Shown here one piece after another: positions 36,485-50,405 of a stretch of DNA of 64,000 nucleotides. A model generated the notes under the pieces. It was not told the origin of the DNA and made no database searches. It worked only from the letters and a program-made list of their open reading frames with translations. The translations under genes and the position numbers were made by a program. The stretch lies in contig OW388291.1 of the NCBI GenBank assembly GCA_936450465.1, positions 76,160,436 to 76,224,435 on the forward strand, written 5' to 3'. Position 1 is the first letter of the stretch, and every line of letters starts with the position of its first letter. The stretch comes from Gibbula magus. Lineage: Eukaryota > Mollusca > Gastropoda > Trochida > Trochidae.

Positions 36485-38277
36485 AGACAGTTGAGAGTTC
36501 CATAACATAATATGCATACATCATATATTTTCTCTTAAACTCAGTAATTGTATTTGTGGTGAAATCGTTCTCATTTAGTCGATATGAAAACTTTTATTCG
36601 AAAGTTGATGAAATTTTAATTTCTAATCTAAATTTTATCTAAAAATCCACAAATCCTTTTAGGGCATGAGGACAAAGGATGCTTTGAAGCATCAACTGCA
36701 GTATGTTCTCTTTATGTTCCCCTTTTGACAATCACTCTGAGTGGTGTAACTGTTTCTTCATTAAATGTCAACGTGTAACATGTCATTTAGACTTCGTGTG
36801 AAAAAGCCATCGCAACATTCAGAACTATTTATTCAAAAAGAAGAACTGCCATACACAACTCTGATCTGGCGTTCAAAGTTCGAAATTGGATTTATGAAGA
36901 TTTCTTTAATCTAAGTTAAACATATAATTCTATGACATATTTTTCTAGGATTACAGAAGTCTATCGTTTGATTGCCATGCATACATATCTAAAATGAAAC
37001 ACTAAAAGTTGAAAGAAGAGAAAGATTATAGTTTTTACAGACACCCAATTTGATATTGCTATGAAGTTTAAAATATAACACAGGACCGGCCCGGCCGCTG
37101 CAATGTATCCAACCTACTTTTCTTGAGTTTTTTCTCACATCCAATTACTTAAACGAATCAGACCTCACCTGTAATGCCTTTCAATCACCATCATATATGT
37201 CCTTTCTTTATGGTAAGGACTCAAATTAGACACAATCCTATTTAGAATATTCACCAACAAATTATGGTGACTTTACGATCAATAAAAGAGCAAAACAAAA
37301 TGTGTTTTAGCGGCTGGATTAATTTATTTCCGGATATCAAGGAAATAATAACAGCTGACATCCAAAGCAGGTGTTATAGCGAAAAAAATTAAACCACCTT
37401 AATATCAGACAATTTCGTTACAATGTAAGACTTACAAGTTGCTAAATTTTACATTGATACCACACGCATAGAATTTCACATACGAAATACCAAGGAATAA
37501 AAAACATTTGCTCTTTGTGTTAGACTGCCACTGAGAAAATATTAGACAGCTCATTAAAAATTGGCTTGGCATAATCCAATATGTAGTCAGACAGACAACT
37601 GCAAAGATGTAATTTGTTGTCTTATTGTTGACAGGAAACCTTAAACGAAGAGGGGTTTGGGTTGTACCCTGTGATGAGTAACATCAGTGTGAACATACTC
37701 CTAGAAGGGAGGGGTGACATCATGTCAGCTGTAGTCGTGATACTTAGCGTTTGGACTCAGGGGTTACTATCCTAGAGCGTATAATACTGACAGCAACTAT
37801 CTGTGCCTCCAATTCACGTAGAATACCTCTTAAATATTTACACATAATACAAGTGTTCACATGTTTTATTTCCATTGGTAATTATAGAAGAAACACATCG
37901 ATGCAATCCAAACCCTGGCCACAGATATACATGTATGTTTACCAGAGTGTACTAACCGTACACCCGGTGAAGACAGAGTGCCATATCACAACATTAAGGA
38001 ACCTTGACCTTAGACGAAATGATGAACATGTGCTCGACTTAGACTACAAATATTCAGTAACAATAATTATATATGATATAATATATATATTTTGGCTGTC
38101 ATACTCTATTTCAATGAGTTTGTCCTGTCACATTCACTGGAATCAATAAATGATATTTCCTGTATCTATTTTCAGTTATTATATCATATCATTATATAGT
38201 TACCTATAAATTTAAAGCGGTGACGCTCAATCTTAAATAGTTTTAAAAACTAGATTCAGTAATAGCAAACGATTCCT
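36485..38277. other. Intergenic, no gene seen
   Basis: Sequence downstream of gene B. Apart from faint SINE-like wording near 37660-37760 I see no exon, promoter or element that can be supported. Confidence 0.5.
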
Positions 38278-40461
38278 TTATCCCCAAGAATAGATGTGGC
38301 GATTGGGGTATTTTACATTAGCCCTAAGGTTGAGCAAGTCGGCTTTCAAGGACACCTTGTTAATTTTCACATACTGAGACACATCATATCTTGTGATAAC
38401 CTTTCTACCAAGTTGTACCTGCAATAAGAATGAGCTTGTTATCATGTGTTTGTGTCAACTTGTTGAGTTAACGAATATTATTGATACATAACTGTTTACC
38501 ACGTAAATCTGTGCATTATGTTTAAACTAACCAAAGTAGTTACTGATCGTAAACCTTTCTTCCTGATCTTTATTTTTGAAAGACAGTTATGCTTAAAATA
38601 TTTCCATCATACCAACGTTAAAATGAATAACAATATCGATTATCATAATACTTGTCTAGAGAAGACAGGGTATAGCAACTACAATATTAAAAAACCCTAA
38701 CTAATAAAACCCGTGTTGGTGTACTTACCCTTACGAAATGTCCCTCTGCACGAAATTTAACTTGCAAGTTTTCATGTTCTTCCATCCAAAAAGAACTTTT
38801 GTTTGATTTAATTTCATTCCATGTGGATGTTGTCTTCATTTTGATTGCCAGGTTACCCTTCCTATTCTTGTCGGCCCAGAAGGTGTGAGAGAGGCTGAAG
38901 CCAGTACCATACAGGATGTACACGAACCTGAAGCATGCGTTTCAGTGAAATATAACCACAAGATAGTGCAAAAGTGTACTGTTACCTTATGATACATGTA
39001 CCTTATGGAATTTCATCGTCTATTCATTGATAAATTCCTTGGAAGTATTAACAAAGATCCCTTATAATATTCTAACTTCACACTTTACAATAGTAAAGGC
39101 GCTGCAGCACGTTTTTTGCACATCTTTTTTTATATCCAGTTTGTCATTTATCTTTCAAATTATTTCAATATGTTGTTACGCTTTGCTGAACCATGTATAA
39201 TTAAGCCATTGGTAACACTTACTTGCCATTTTGTGAGAACACTTTATTTCAATAAGAACCGTGTGCTACAGCGCCTTTAATAAAAACTATCAAATTAATA
39301 CATATTATAAGTAATCTTCTTCTACCCTATGAAACAAACACGACTTTATTTGGACCAAGGAAAATCTCCAGCTTACCGTGTATCTGCAGTGGAAGTTGTA
39401 ATTATTCCATCTATGACAAGGTATGTTCCATCTTCAATTGGGCAGGTAAAGTTAATAAAGTTCAGATGACCGCTTATCTGATAAAAAAATAACAAATTAG
39501 CATTTTAATTTTTTTTCTATCCGTGTGAAATTATCTTTAACATGAGGTTGATAAAGCTGGCACTCTTGTTAAAGTTAATTTTGGGCAACAATATATTTAC
39601 CACAGTGGAGTGGCTTTGTATCTTTGTATATCATGTTAGGGATCACTACATAAAACCATCCGCATGTAAGGCATGCCGTTATTTTGAAGAATGAACTATT
39701 TATACCAAACCATGCCAAATATATCTGTGGCAATTCCCAGGGGGAGGACTCCATTGTCCACTCGGCAGACAGGTGATCGTCTTATTCTCATCTGATCCAC
39801 ATCGACAAAATCTAAAGTTACAGTTGAACTCGACTGTTTGTCCGATTTCGCCATAGCGTTCTCTGATCTTTGCATGCTCAATATATGGTATACCACACTC
39901 CATCGGTTCTGAAAAACAACCCAATTGATATAATATCGTTAAGATTCAAATGAATGAAATTCCTTTCGAAATAAACAAACGAGAGGAGCATTTGGATACC
40001 TTGGGTAGGTGATGAAAGAGTTGTTATTCGGCCATCCATTCCTGTGTCATCTCGAACAGCATTTTCTGTATAATATAAGAAGCACATAGTAACATTAATA
40101 CATTTTAATCATTTCATTGGTACACATCAGTAGACATCACACGTTCATCCATGTTTAGGATCTACCGCAATTATGTACCTGACTGCAGAAATATTCGACC
40201 TTGGGTCTGATTTCCATCGGATGTTAATCTGTAGACTGTACATAACATTTGCTCCTTTTGGAATTGAAATCCACAACAAGGATCAATCCTTGTACAAAGG
40301 GAGCCACATTTCAGTGTAGAAATTTGTGAGATTGTGAACAACTTTTTGACCATAGGCACGGCAAAAGAGTTCACATATTGCCCAACAATAACTGGATTAT
40401 GTATTTCACTTTTACACTCAACCATTGACAACATCATTAGGATGAATATACACACAACCAT
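38278..40461 (-). CDS. Gene B: secreted PAN-CCP-galectin-like protein
   Basis: Six exons: 40461-40179, 40065-40000, 39908-39706, 39477-39377, 38927-38729 and 38418-38278, giving 330 residues. A hydrophobic leader (residues 1-16) is followed by a PAN-like module (Cys52, 56, 62, 74, with an extra Cys63). An acidic, Thr/Ser-containing linker comes next. The CCP module has Cys121, 146, 163 and 176, with additional Cys151 and Cys153. Residues 185-330 are galectin-like. FTCPIEDGTYLVIDG matches the first strands, SHTFWADK and STWNE sit where galectins have the HxNPR and WGxE motifs, and VQLGRKVITRYDVSQ precedes KINKVSLKAD at the end. His and Trp are kept but NPR and the Glu are not. This is the most compact copy: all introns are short except intron 4, which contains a MITE. 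Every junction is GT-AG with matched phase. It is the best template for the family. Confidence 0.88.
39097..39276. mobile_element. TTAA-flanked MITE, short copy in gene B intron 4
   Basis: The termini AGGCGCTGCAGCACG and GTGTGCTACAGCGCCT match the 206-690 element. The right TTAA is intact (39277-39280) and the left reads GTAA. Internal deletion relative to the 485 bp copy explains its 180 bp length. Confidence 0.7.
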
Positions 40462-43130
40462 TTTGGATGCTTTTAGTGAGACCTAAGCTCCCCTATCTAA
40501 ATACAGTTGTAGATATACACCATACGAATGAATGTCCAGTAATTGCTAATGTGGTTTATAAAGAAACTGATAAGAGAAACACGACCACACCCAGAGTTAA
40601 GAGCCACTCTAAACCATATAGATCGTGAGACCAATGAGTCGATAGATCCAATCTCTATGTACCCACAGACATTCAGATTTAATTATGGTGATAAAGTTTA
40701 GACTTTTGGATCCAGTGATATACTTTCACTTGGGGTTCAGTCAATATACACGGCTGATTAAAACAAACACCTCAAATTGTTTTGGGAAACACAATTTAGC
40801 TTAATCAGTTAATTTGTGAACGTTAGTGGTAAGATATGAAATTATTCAGTGATAACTAAATAGTCAACATATATTTCGTTTCAAAATGTTATCTGTTTTG
40901 TGATAAGATCGTATTCATGACCAAAACTAGTTCTTTCTTCCAAGAACCAATAGCTGTTTTGGAATATGTACGTGAAGCTAATATGTACATCTAATTGCAA
41001 ACATTATAGCGCATTTAAGTGATTTATCGATGAACAGTTTTAAGTAAATTTTATACTTCTTTTATGACTGTAATAAAATTTATGGAATTGGCTACTGTTG
41101 TCCGCATGCAAGTATCTACATTCATTTAATTATTCTAAATTGTTAATTTTGTATTCAATGGGTTTTTTAACGATCATCTTTGAGAAATATAGATTTGATC
41201 TATTAATTTAATATATTGGACTGACCTACGTATTTATCTATGTATTAAATAGTTTATTCAGTATAAAGGCCACAGGCCCATGTACAATACCGAAATTTAT
41301 TTGATGAAATTAACAGATTAGGTGCAATAACTGAAACATCATAACATTTGTTTACAGGTTTATGTGATTTATACATACAATTTACAATAGTGAAAAACGT
41401 AACATATAAGCTTCTTTGATATAGTGTGACTATACATGTAAACATTGATATTTTCATTTTGCAATGAATTAATGTATTTTGATATCTTTAAATAAAGTTA
41501 AATGCATGTGAGTGGCAAGGCGAAGTTTTGTATATCTTGAGACGCAGTTGAGAGCTACGTATCTTTACTTAATCACGCCATTTACAGAAGTAAGGAACCA
41601 GTTATCTTTTTGTACCTACTACTTAGAATACCAGTAGTAATACATATCAAATCTGCCTAAAAATACAAAACACCAGGTCTGATCAAGTGTTGTGGACTTA
41701 ATAAGTTTAATCTCTCTAACTATTACATGCTTGAGTATATGTTGTATTCCATAAAAAATGTTGTTAACCTATTAGAGGGTGTCCTTGCAAAAAATAGTAA
41801 TATTGTCTTTTACCAAATAAAGTTATCTTTGTTCAAACTTTTCCTTTAAAGTGAATTTACTATTGCAAAAATAGTACAAACATAAATGTATTTGACCAAC
41901 GAAAATTTTAATTAACTCAATTATATATATAATTAAAGTTCGTTTGTCCTGTATTGATGAAACATAGAGGTGCTTATCTGTGGTCAAGGTTTTAAAATTC
42001 AGATTAGCCTAGAGGATCGGAACATAATACATAGGTGACAACAAACAGCTACCACATAATTTCAAACTGTCTTCTTGTCTGACTTTGCGAAAATTGTACT
42101 TTGGACGAGAACCTTGTTTGACTTGGAAGACAGGCGTGGACATTCCACTTCCTGGTTTATTCCCTGTACTGTACTTGAGCAGTGTTCCAAAAAGCATTAT
42201 TGCTTATTCGCCAATCCAGATTTCATTTTGTGAAATAAAAATATGATTGAAATCAACTTCTTTGAATATGAGGAGAATCCTGCCAGATGTTTTCAGTGAC
42301 AATTTCATTTGATGAACACACAACTTGAAGGGACAAATGACAAAGTCATATTTTGACGTTTTGCGGTTTTATTGACTGTTGTAAGATTTAAAGTAGACCA
42401 ACAACCTAATTTTCAAATGATTACATGTTTACATAATTTACATTATCGATCAAGATATGCTATATTTACTCTAATAAGTTCAATTTAATGTTACTAATTC
42501 CTCTAGTCCAAAGTTTAGAATTCTAATACAGCAAATAATAATGCCCGTATCCTTGGTAACCATTGGCAATACCTTTCGATCCACCGCTAGAATATTTCAT
42601 CAGGACAACTCCTACTTAAATGTCATACCATAATGTTAGTGTTATCTTCATTCGACGTATTTAATATATCAACAAGGTCTAAAATGCGATTTTAGAATAC
42701 TACATAGAAGCTGAATAAACCACACATTCTTTATATTTAAAGAAGTGTGTTCCATCTTTTCTTACATCTCTTGGCAAATCCTTGTTTTATCCCTTAAACA
42801 CTATACATTGCTATGAGCGGCACACTGGACATATAACAGAGGAATGTTGGATAAGTGGGCTTAGAGCTTTTCATCTGCTAAATGAATAGATACTAACCTT
42901 TGAACATTAACTATAGCGTATGTGTGGATATCTGGTTAGGCCAAAGGGACATTATCGAAAGGGGCATCTGGAAAACTAAGCTGTATAACCTGTGACAGAG
43001 GCAATTTCATATATATAGTTTTCAAGTAGCTAGGAATAAGTGATTATAAGAGATACTAAACTCCCATTGGTTTGCTTCTTACATGATCTTACTGTCGAAA
43101 TGGTCGTGTGGTAAGCTGTTGGTACAGTCA
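40462..43130. other. Intergenic between genes B and C, no gene seen
   Basis: About 2.7 kb of AT-rich sequence holding the 5' flank of gene B and the 3' side of gene C. No domain-bearing frame, RNA gene or clear repeat is recognisable. Confidence 0.5.
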
Positions 43131-43215
43131 ATGCTGCCGATAGTTGCCTTACTCTGAGGGCGTGGGTTCGAATCCCGCATGGGACTCGGCCCGAAAAAGT
43201 ACAAGAATTTGTACT
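43105..43215 (+). mobile_element. tRNA-like SINE head
   Basis: GTCGTGTGGTAAGCTG resembles a box A, and GGGTTCGAATCCCGC is a strong box B. It is followed by ATGGGACTCGG, typical of tRNA-derived SINEs. No full cloverleaf with a paired acceptor stem is seen, so a SINE remnant is preferred over a functional tRNA gene. Confidence 0.5.
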
Positions 43216-43502
43216 ATTGAAGGTAGTGTTATCCCAAAATATAACCATGTTATGTTACTGCTCACTTTATAGGTATTGCTGAATGAAGTGAAACCACGAT
43301 TTCCAACAATACAATGACATTTACAGACATTCAGGTGACGGTGTGATTCTATAATTATTTGAAGTATCCATATCTGAATGCAACAGGAACCATCTATTCT
43401 GCTAATCAATAGTCTACAATTAGTATGTACACGATTTACAAAAACGATGGTTACAGAGTAAGATGGAAATCATCATGATCAGAAGGTCACGATTTCACCT
43501 AT

Positions 43503-45859
43503 TCATCCCTTGAAAAAAGGACGAATAACTTTATAGGTGACCACGACCTTTTGTTCTTGCAAGTCACTGTTGATTGATATTCTATTGATTTCAATCTTCT
43601 TTGAAACGCTGTACCGTGTAATGCCTTTATTATCAAGCTGAACCTGAAAGAACAATAAGTATGCACTTTCATTATAGACTATAGGACAGTGTTTGGACAA
43701 TGTTTTTAAAACTAAATAGTAACAAAAGGAAGCATGCAGTACGTTGTCGTTATTTACAAGAAACGTTTTGCATTGTAAGATTGTTTTCATATAAACCAGG
43801 GTTATAACCTGCTAATGCTTTTAAATGCATGTTACATATTGGGAGTGGCATTGTTTGAAAAGTATTGTCTCATGTTCTTCACATTACTTACCACAATGGT
43901 ATTCCCAAGAATTCGAAATGATAGTTCTACAAGATGATCCCTTACGATTTCAAAAGCCTTAATAACTGGCTTCAGTTCCGTCCATTCTGATGTATTTCTT
44001 CTTGTTTTTATTTTCAGACTGCACTTCCTCCTCTTCTCCATCATTATCTTCTTCTTTAGACATACAAACGAGTGCGAGTAAATCATACCTCTGCCATGGA
44101 GGTTGTAGGACATATTGCACAATCTAGAATAGATAATGATAATTGATAATGTCAAAACAGTCTATTGAATTATTTTATCTTTTAGAACATTGGTTTCAAA
44201 GGAAATTGGGAAAGCATCACCATTGTCTCTTTATATAGAAATAACCACTGAAACTGACCACTTGGTTAGCAGGACAAACACAATCGTCAATGGGAATCAG
44301 TTCCCGTAGTGTCGTAAAGTAAACTTAAATTGGATACCTGGCTATGGTATGGTATGGTATGGCTATGGTATGAAAAAAATCACAGCAATGAGAAACCCTT
44401 ATCCTTTCAAATAAATGGTTATCCAATAATTTTATATACACACATGGACATTAATTTAGCGACATACACATTTTTCAACTGTTCTTAAGTTTGACTTCCA
44501 ACTGCCATCAAAGTAAATCAGGAATGAGTCTGTCACCCATGAAAGCTGACCATATTGAGTAAGGGATTACACACAATGGTCATTGATGATAACATGTCTT
44601 ATTCTTTTCCAAAATGTGATTCACATAAGATAATTTCTTCAAAATGAGTAAAACATACAGCATGCTGTTGTGGAGATCGACTAAGGTCAAGATACGTTCC
44701 TTTCTGTTTGAATTTGTTAATCCGAGTCTCAAGATGAAAAATCGCCAACAAAGAGTCAGCAGCGAGTGTGCCACGAGCCCGGGTGATGGCGTAGACCTCT
44801 TTCTCCTCAAGCCTCCAGTGAGTCTATGAGCCTACAGCTGCTGCTACTCACGATGCAATGCAACATTATTTGGCTTGACGTCGATAGATGTCCCATACTT
44901 GGTCCAAGGTATTTACAATCTTGCCACACAGTAGACCAGGGGAGTTGGATGATTACCTTGGTCTGAACACCATCCCCCGAACATTGCAAACAAACCTTAC
45001 TGCATGTTGACCAGTTCTCTACTGCAGACAAAGTTTCCGTGCCCCTGGCGGGATTCGAACCAGAAGTGCTGGACGCCATAATTTTAAAATGTTAAATTGT
45101 GATATAATAATTCTTAAATCTTAACATTTTATAGCTTTTGTTACATCCGATCGAAAGTGCTCTCTTCGGTAATCCTTGGCCACTTTGAATTTCATGCAAT
45201 TTATGTTATGGTCGTATTAAGTGCTTAACGGCGATGTTGAAAACTCTTTAATGGAAACATTTAAATTCTGTACATCATTAACACATCAAAATATTTAAAA
45301 GGCACAAAACTGTTACAAAATATGTATCAGATGTCGCCTAATTCATTCCCATGTGTATATTTGAAGATTTATTACAGACTCTCTATTGAATACTTATCAT
45401 ACGTTGTGCTAGAACTGTTCCCGGTCCACCCTTGAATAGTGATACGAGCTCCGTCATCGATAGGACAGGTGACGTCTATCACATGCTGATTTGGCTGCAA
45501 TAAAATTTTAAACTAATAACAAACCCAAGACCAGTGTTACTGCGTAAGTAATTGTCATAACATCAATTTATAGACGATATTGTTATTTAGAATAGTAGAG
45601 ATGACCGTTTCCTCAAGTTATTCTTGGAATATTATTGCTTGTGACCATTTAGAAACAACCTCTTGACGTGATAGGCAAAGACAACAGTAGAATTTAAATT
45701 AACCTTTACCAAGAAGTAAAACTATGTTAAACATATCTTAAAGTGCTATTACAAATTGTGTAATTAAATTTGACAAAAAATATTTCCATCAATTGTTTCA
45801 TTTTCCAATTCCATTTTTATCCAACCGGGATGTAATATCATGGGATATAGTCGTCGCCC

Positions 45860-45891
<32 letters not shown>

Positions 45892-48800
45892 CGTTCATCT
45901 GTAATCATTTAGTTTCCGGAGCAGAACTGGAAAATCGTTCGTGATATTTTTCTGAAACATTCCATGTGTATTACCAATTAACTGAAGTGGTGCTTTTTTA
46001 ATATTTTGTCCCTTTTGTTTTAAGTTGTACTTTAAAGAAGTATCTTTCAACAACGTGTTTTACAAATAATGTGGGACAAGTGGGGTTTGTCATCTTCTGA
46101 TAAGTCTTTACAATTTCCAGACAGAATCAATTTGACCTACAAAAACATATGCTGAGAGGTTTGGAAAATGAATGACTTGTAAATAGTGGTATTTTCGATT
46201 CTCCTTGATGCAATGTTCATTTAGGTAAATTCGGTACCAAAACGAGTTTTCGGTTTACATATATTTTCTTATAAAATTGATTGGCAGGTATTGCACTGTA
46301 TATCTGTGATCATTCAACAAAGGTAGAGCCGATGTGTGTTGCCCAAAATATTGCTTAATAGGGATCGATAGGTAATCATAAGGACACACATACTTACAAA
46401 CTCATTCCACATATTCTTATGACAAAGCCCCGGTGGTGTGCTCCACTGTCCACCAGGCATACAGGTGATCATGACCTTGATAGCAGACCTACATCGACTG
46501 TACCCGTAGTGACAAGTGTACTGTACATCCTGACCAATTTCTCCGTACTTTTCTTTTATATAGGCATTTTCAACATTTGGTGCTCCACAACCTAGGGTAG
46601 CCAGAATGTTTATTAATATGGCTATATTTTAATGGACACATACTTAGCTTCATATTCATATATATTCTCTTTTAAGAACTACACTAAATATTACGTAAAA
46701 ATGCCCTTTTTACACAGAATTAGTTCAAAACTTTTTAATTCAATGTACGTATGGTGAAGTTATGGTTTAAGCTACCACCAGCAGTAATAAGCCTATGGTT
46801 GCAAAATACCATGGTGTAGTTTTATAATCTAACTACTATATAAATGGAGTAATGCTTCGTTTTCATAGAATACTCTACGTGTGAAATAGAGTGCCTTAAT
46901 ATACTGAGTCAAAATAAAAAAAACTTCACACTTATTTTGAATGAGAATATAATAAAGGACACAGGAATCAGGTATTGAGGTTATGATGTATTTGTTATTG
47001 TATGTGTTTGGTGTCAATAAGAAGAGTAAACAAGCAATGCCAGTTGGTGTTTTAAACTTTCAGTGAAGTGTATGGCCACCCTGTGCAGTAACAACTGATG
47101 TGACTCATTGACTGTCGGAGACGTGTAAACACAGTGTTTTACAGTCGTCACCATCATTAATCCAAAGCAGCACCAAGATCCTGCAAACTCAGGTTGTTTT
47201 CTGAGAGTTGTTACACGCCTACCAAGAGCATCCCAAATGTGCTCGGTGAGATTGAGATCTGGAGACCTTGTGAGGGCCAGACAAGAACGTTGATTCCTGC
47301 GTGTTGCAAAATGTTCCTGGTCAAGAAGACAGTATATGTGGTCGAGCATTGTCATGTTGGAAATGCAGACCTTGACCACGTGCCGTCATGAATGGAATAC
47401 GTTCAGGGGCGAGCATCTGATCGCATTAACCTGCACCTATAAGGTTCGCACTGATAATCAGTAGTCGTGGACGGGCAATATAACACCGAAAGCACCCAAA
47501 AACGTTAACACGACACTTCCGCCTCTAAATATGTCTACCTCTTACACAAAACACTGAGCATAACGTTCACGGCGTCGTATCACAGTCTCATCCTACCATC
47601 AGCAAATCCGAGCGTAAGTCCAAAGCAAATATTGACGTCGATGAAATGACGTCAGAACTGTTACTTGGACGTATGGACGTCGAGGATGAAGGTTAGCAGC
47701 CCAAAGCTAGTTTCGAATGGTTCGTGCCGACAATCGACCTTTGAACAACTCATTCTCGGTGCCTATAGCCGCCAAAAACGGTTACAGGGGTAACGTAGGA
47801 CACTCTGACGATCCTCTGCCTGTGACGTGACGCATGGTCGACCAGCTCTTCGGCGATCAGCAGTGGTGACAGTTTCTCCAGTCGAGTTCGTAAGTCATAA
47901 ACAGCGTGACAACTGCATCCCATTGCCCTCACAACGACAGTTAATGACGTTCCTGCCTCGAGCATGCCAAAGGCACGTTCACGCTGCACATTCGAAAGGC
48001 GTGCCAATAGCACCGGCTGTTCAGAATTGTGTGTTAAAATGTTCTTCACGTCATACATTTGGGGGGAACACGTGCTATCGAATATTAGCACAATGACAAA
48101 ATTACGCAACCATCAGCACGGAAAACACGTTTTAACAGTATTGTAGAATACATTATGTTGTGATTTTTTCATCACCCCCAAGTCCGGAAACAATGTTATT
48201 AAATTGATATATATATATGTACAGTCAGTATATATTCAAATGGTGTATTCCACTGAGTGAACATTTAGATACATGCGCTGCCAATAAGGATATCAAATTT
48301 ACAATTTATCCATTTTAAAAAATGGCAAACGCAAGTGCAATAATGCGTAAAATTAAGAAAGAACATTTTATTAAAACACTGTGTCCATCCCATTAATAGC
48401 TAAGTCAGTTACAGCCAAAAGCCGCGCCTGTGACGTCACAGAACAGTGACGTCACAATCAGTGTATTGTTGCATACTCATTGTAATGTAAACCTCCCTGA
48501 GGATAAAGTTGAAACATGTAGGATGAAATCGGCAACCTCTTAAATATATTTTTAAACATTTTTAATGGGATAATATGGGAAGCAATCAGTTGAGTCATTG
48601 AGAGATATAACACCCTAGCATAGCTTACTTTCATCGGAATGTTCACACACCCGTATTATATTAGCACGCCAATTCCAGAACCTTTTGTAAACACTTAACT
48701 AGTGCAAGAAACCAATGATTAACCTTTTAATGGCCTTACCTGAGGCATACGCAGTCGTAGAGGTCATACGTTTGTCACTTTCAGGTTGTTCATCCAGATG

Positions 48801-49275
48801 TATTTCTGTATTATGAAAGAAGATTGTCACAAACAGTTTACACATGAACAGTCATATCACTCGCAGATAATGAAAACGGTTTTAACCATATTTCCCTGAC
48901 TTTGTAAACAATATAAGCATCAGTGTATGTAATTATTGAAACCATCGCACATTGCACAGCTATGTCCTCACCTTGTAGACAGTACAGTCGTCTTCTATAT
49001 CCCCTCCCCTCATTACTCTTCTGAAACATCTTACAGAAACCAGTTTTTTGGTGGATATAAAAACCAACACAATTTTTGGATACTGAACATTGAATGCTAC
49101 ATTTAAGTAACGAAGGTTCTTTAATATTGGACAAGTCATTCACAAGTGAAGAAACATCCCTGATGTAATTGTGAGTGACTAGTCCCTTAACTTTCTCACA
49201 GTCTACCATTTCCGTCAAACAAATTGATATTGTCAACGAAAGATAAATGAATGTGTTCTGTTTAGCATTGAACAT
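43503..49275 (-). CDS. Gene C: secreted PAN-CCP-galectin-like protein
   Basis: Six exons: 49275-48972, 48805-48740, 46591-46398, 45494-45403, 44123-43892 and 43643-43503, giving 342 residues. A hydrophobic leader (about residues 8-26) precedes a PAN-like module (Cys59, 63, 69, 81). A charged, Thr-rich linker follows. The CCP module begins GCGAPNVENAYIKEKYGEIG and is the most canonical of the four, with one extra Cys in GYSRC. The C-terminal galectin-like domain starts DVTCPIDDGARITIQG, continues through MIYSHSFVCLKKK and SEWTELK, and ends VQLDNKGITRYSVSKK, then KIEINRISIN. Exon 5 is longer than in the paralogues because of a Lys/Arg-rich insertion after the His strand. Intron 2 carries a Tc1-like remnant and intron 4 a SINE fragment. 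All junctions are GT-AG and keep frame. Confidence 0.87.
44825..45070 (-). mobile_element. SINE fragment in gene C intron 4
   Basis: On the minus strand the box B GGTTCGAATCC (45051-45061) is followed by CCGCCAGGGGCACGG, then ACTTTGTCTGCAGTAGAGAA. This is the same body as the SINE at 35973-36470. The head upstream of box B is missing or replaced and there is no clear tail. Confidence 0.6.
45859..45891. repeat. (CTGT)n microsatellite
   Basis: About eight perfect CTGT units in intron 3 of gene C. Confidence 0.9.
47014..48109 (-). pseudogene. Tc1/mariner-like transposase remnant
   Basis: On the minus strand the N-terminal part reads LSNVQRERAFGMLEAGTSL followed by VVRAMGCSCHAVYDL, a helix-turn-helix of Tc1 type. 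In a shifted frame DRRRAGRPCVTSQAEDRQ follows, the GRPR-like linker and second helix-turn-helix start. The C-terminal part reads RSPDLNLTEHIWDALGRRV, the region around the last catalytic acidic residue. The pieces are in order but frameshifted, so the element is inactive. It lies in intron 2 of gene C in the same orientation. Terminal inverted repeats were not identified. Confidence 0.8.
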
Positions 49276-50190
49276 GTTTCCTCTTGATATTCTTTGTAAG
49301 TTGTGTTTTGTTCGTTTCAGTTTTGAAAGTTCTCAATTGATACTTTAATAAATATGGATCCAGGAAGCAGTTAAATATTTTAGTCTATAAAATTTTGTTG
49401 AATGATAATGTGTTCAACTATATCTTGAAAATAGTTTCCATTAAGAAACACCATTTTGTCTACCAGATAACTTTAATGAAGCACTTGAAAAATAATGAAC
49501 GCATTCAGTAGCAATAGAAAACCACTAGATTTAGTATCAGTTTAGGGTTCCTGAAATGAATTTAATTTGTCGTTAAGTTAAACGTTTCAATTTCTTAAAC
49601 CGCGTTTTCTTAATTGAAAGTTTACTTCAAAGATATGTATACCAGAATTATTTAACTTCGAGAGAGATCACAAAACATGTCACTTTGTAAAACTTTCTCT
49701 TACAATATCCTTAATCCAAATACACAATTTCAAAGCAAAATATTATCTGATCTTCATTTTTGTAAAATAGTTTGCTGTCTTAACCAGTGAAACTTTAACG
49801 CAAATAAGACCTCCATTAAATGTGTACTTCTATCGGTGTTGTGAGCATGTTTTTTTCTATTGAAACTTGCATATTAGTTAGTCACATTTTCATATGGGGT
49901 TTTCAAGTAAACTTATCATCAACAAATACACACATGAAGACATATAACTATTTTTATCTTCAAACTATAATGTTCTCAATGATGAACTGAAAAATCTAAA
50001 ACATATTTAGAACACATATCCATATCAGTTTTATTCCCAGAAAGAAACTAGCTTGCATTTTATCATAAAGGCATGAAGCATTTCACCATTACATGACCAT
50101 TGACCAGTACGAACAGAAGCAACGAGAAATCACATCTATTTTAAGCACCAATATATTGTTGTTGGTGTCAGTGTAGTTATATCATCTCTG
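49276..50190. promoter_or_regulatory. 5' flank of gene C
   Basis: Sequence upstream of gene C, on the C side of the C/D divergent interval. It is AT-rich, with no recognisable core promoter motif or open frame. It is reported only because any proximal promoter of gene C must lie here. Confidence 0.3.
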
Positions 50191-50405
50191 TAGCTTGCAC
50201 GGCCACATCTAAGAAGGGGAGATAGTGGTCAGTTTCTGTTTCCATGGTGAACTTCATTCTTGGATGTTGGGCGTTGAGATGTAGAGATCGTTTGGGTCAT
50301 CGTGATGGGCTAAAGAACACATTCATCGCACTCAATGGATATCCTGGCGGAGCTCCAATCACCAGCCAACAACTGAAAGTCACCCACATCAACCATTGGC
50401 CTCTC
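50190..50405 (-). pseudogene. Penelope-like reverse transcriptase fragment
   Basis: Minus-strand translation contains RSLHLNAQHPRMKFTMETET followed by DHYLPFLDVAV. The xxKFTMExE...LPFLDVxV block is characteristic of Penelope-like element reverse transcriptases. Only about 70 codons are recognisable and stops lie on both sides. Confidence 0.6.

Noticed and set aside
43105..43190. Functional tRNA gene on the plus strand
   Set aside because: Box B is good but no paired acceptor stem closes the structure; the flanking wording is that of tRNA-derived SINEs.
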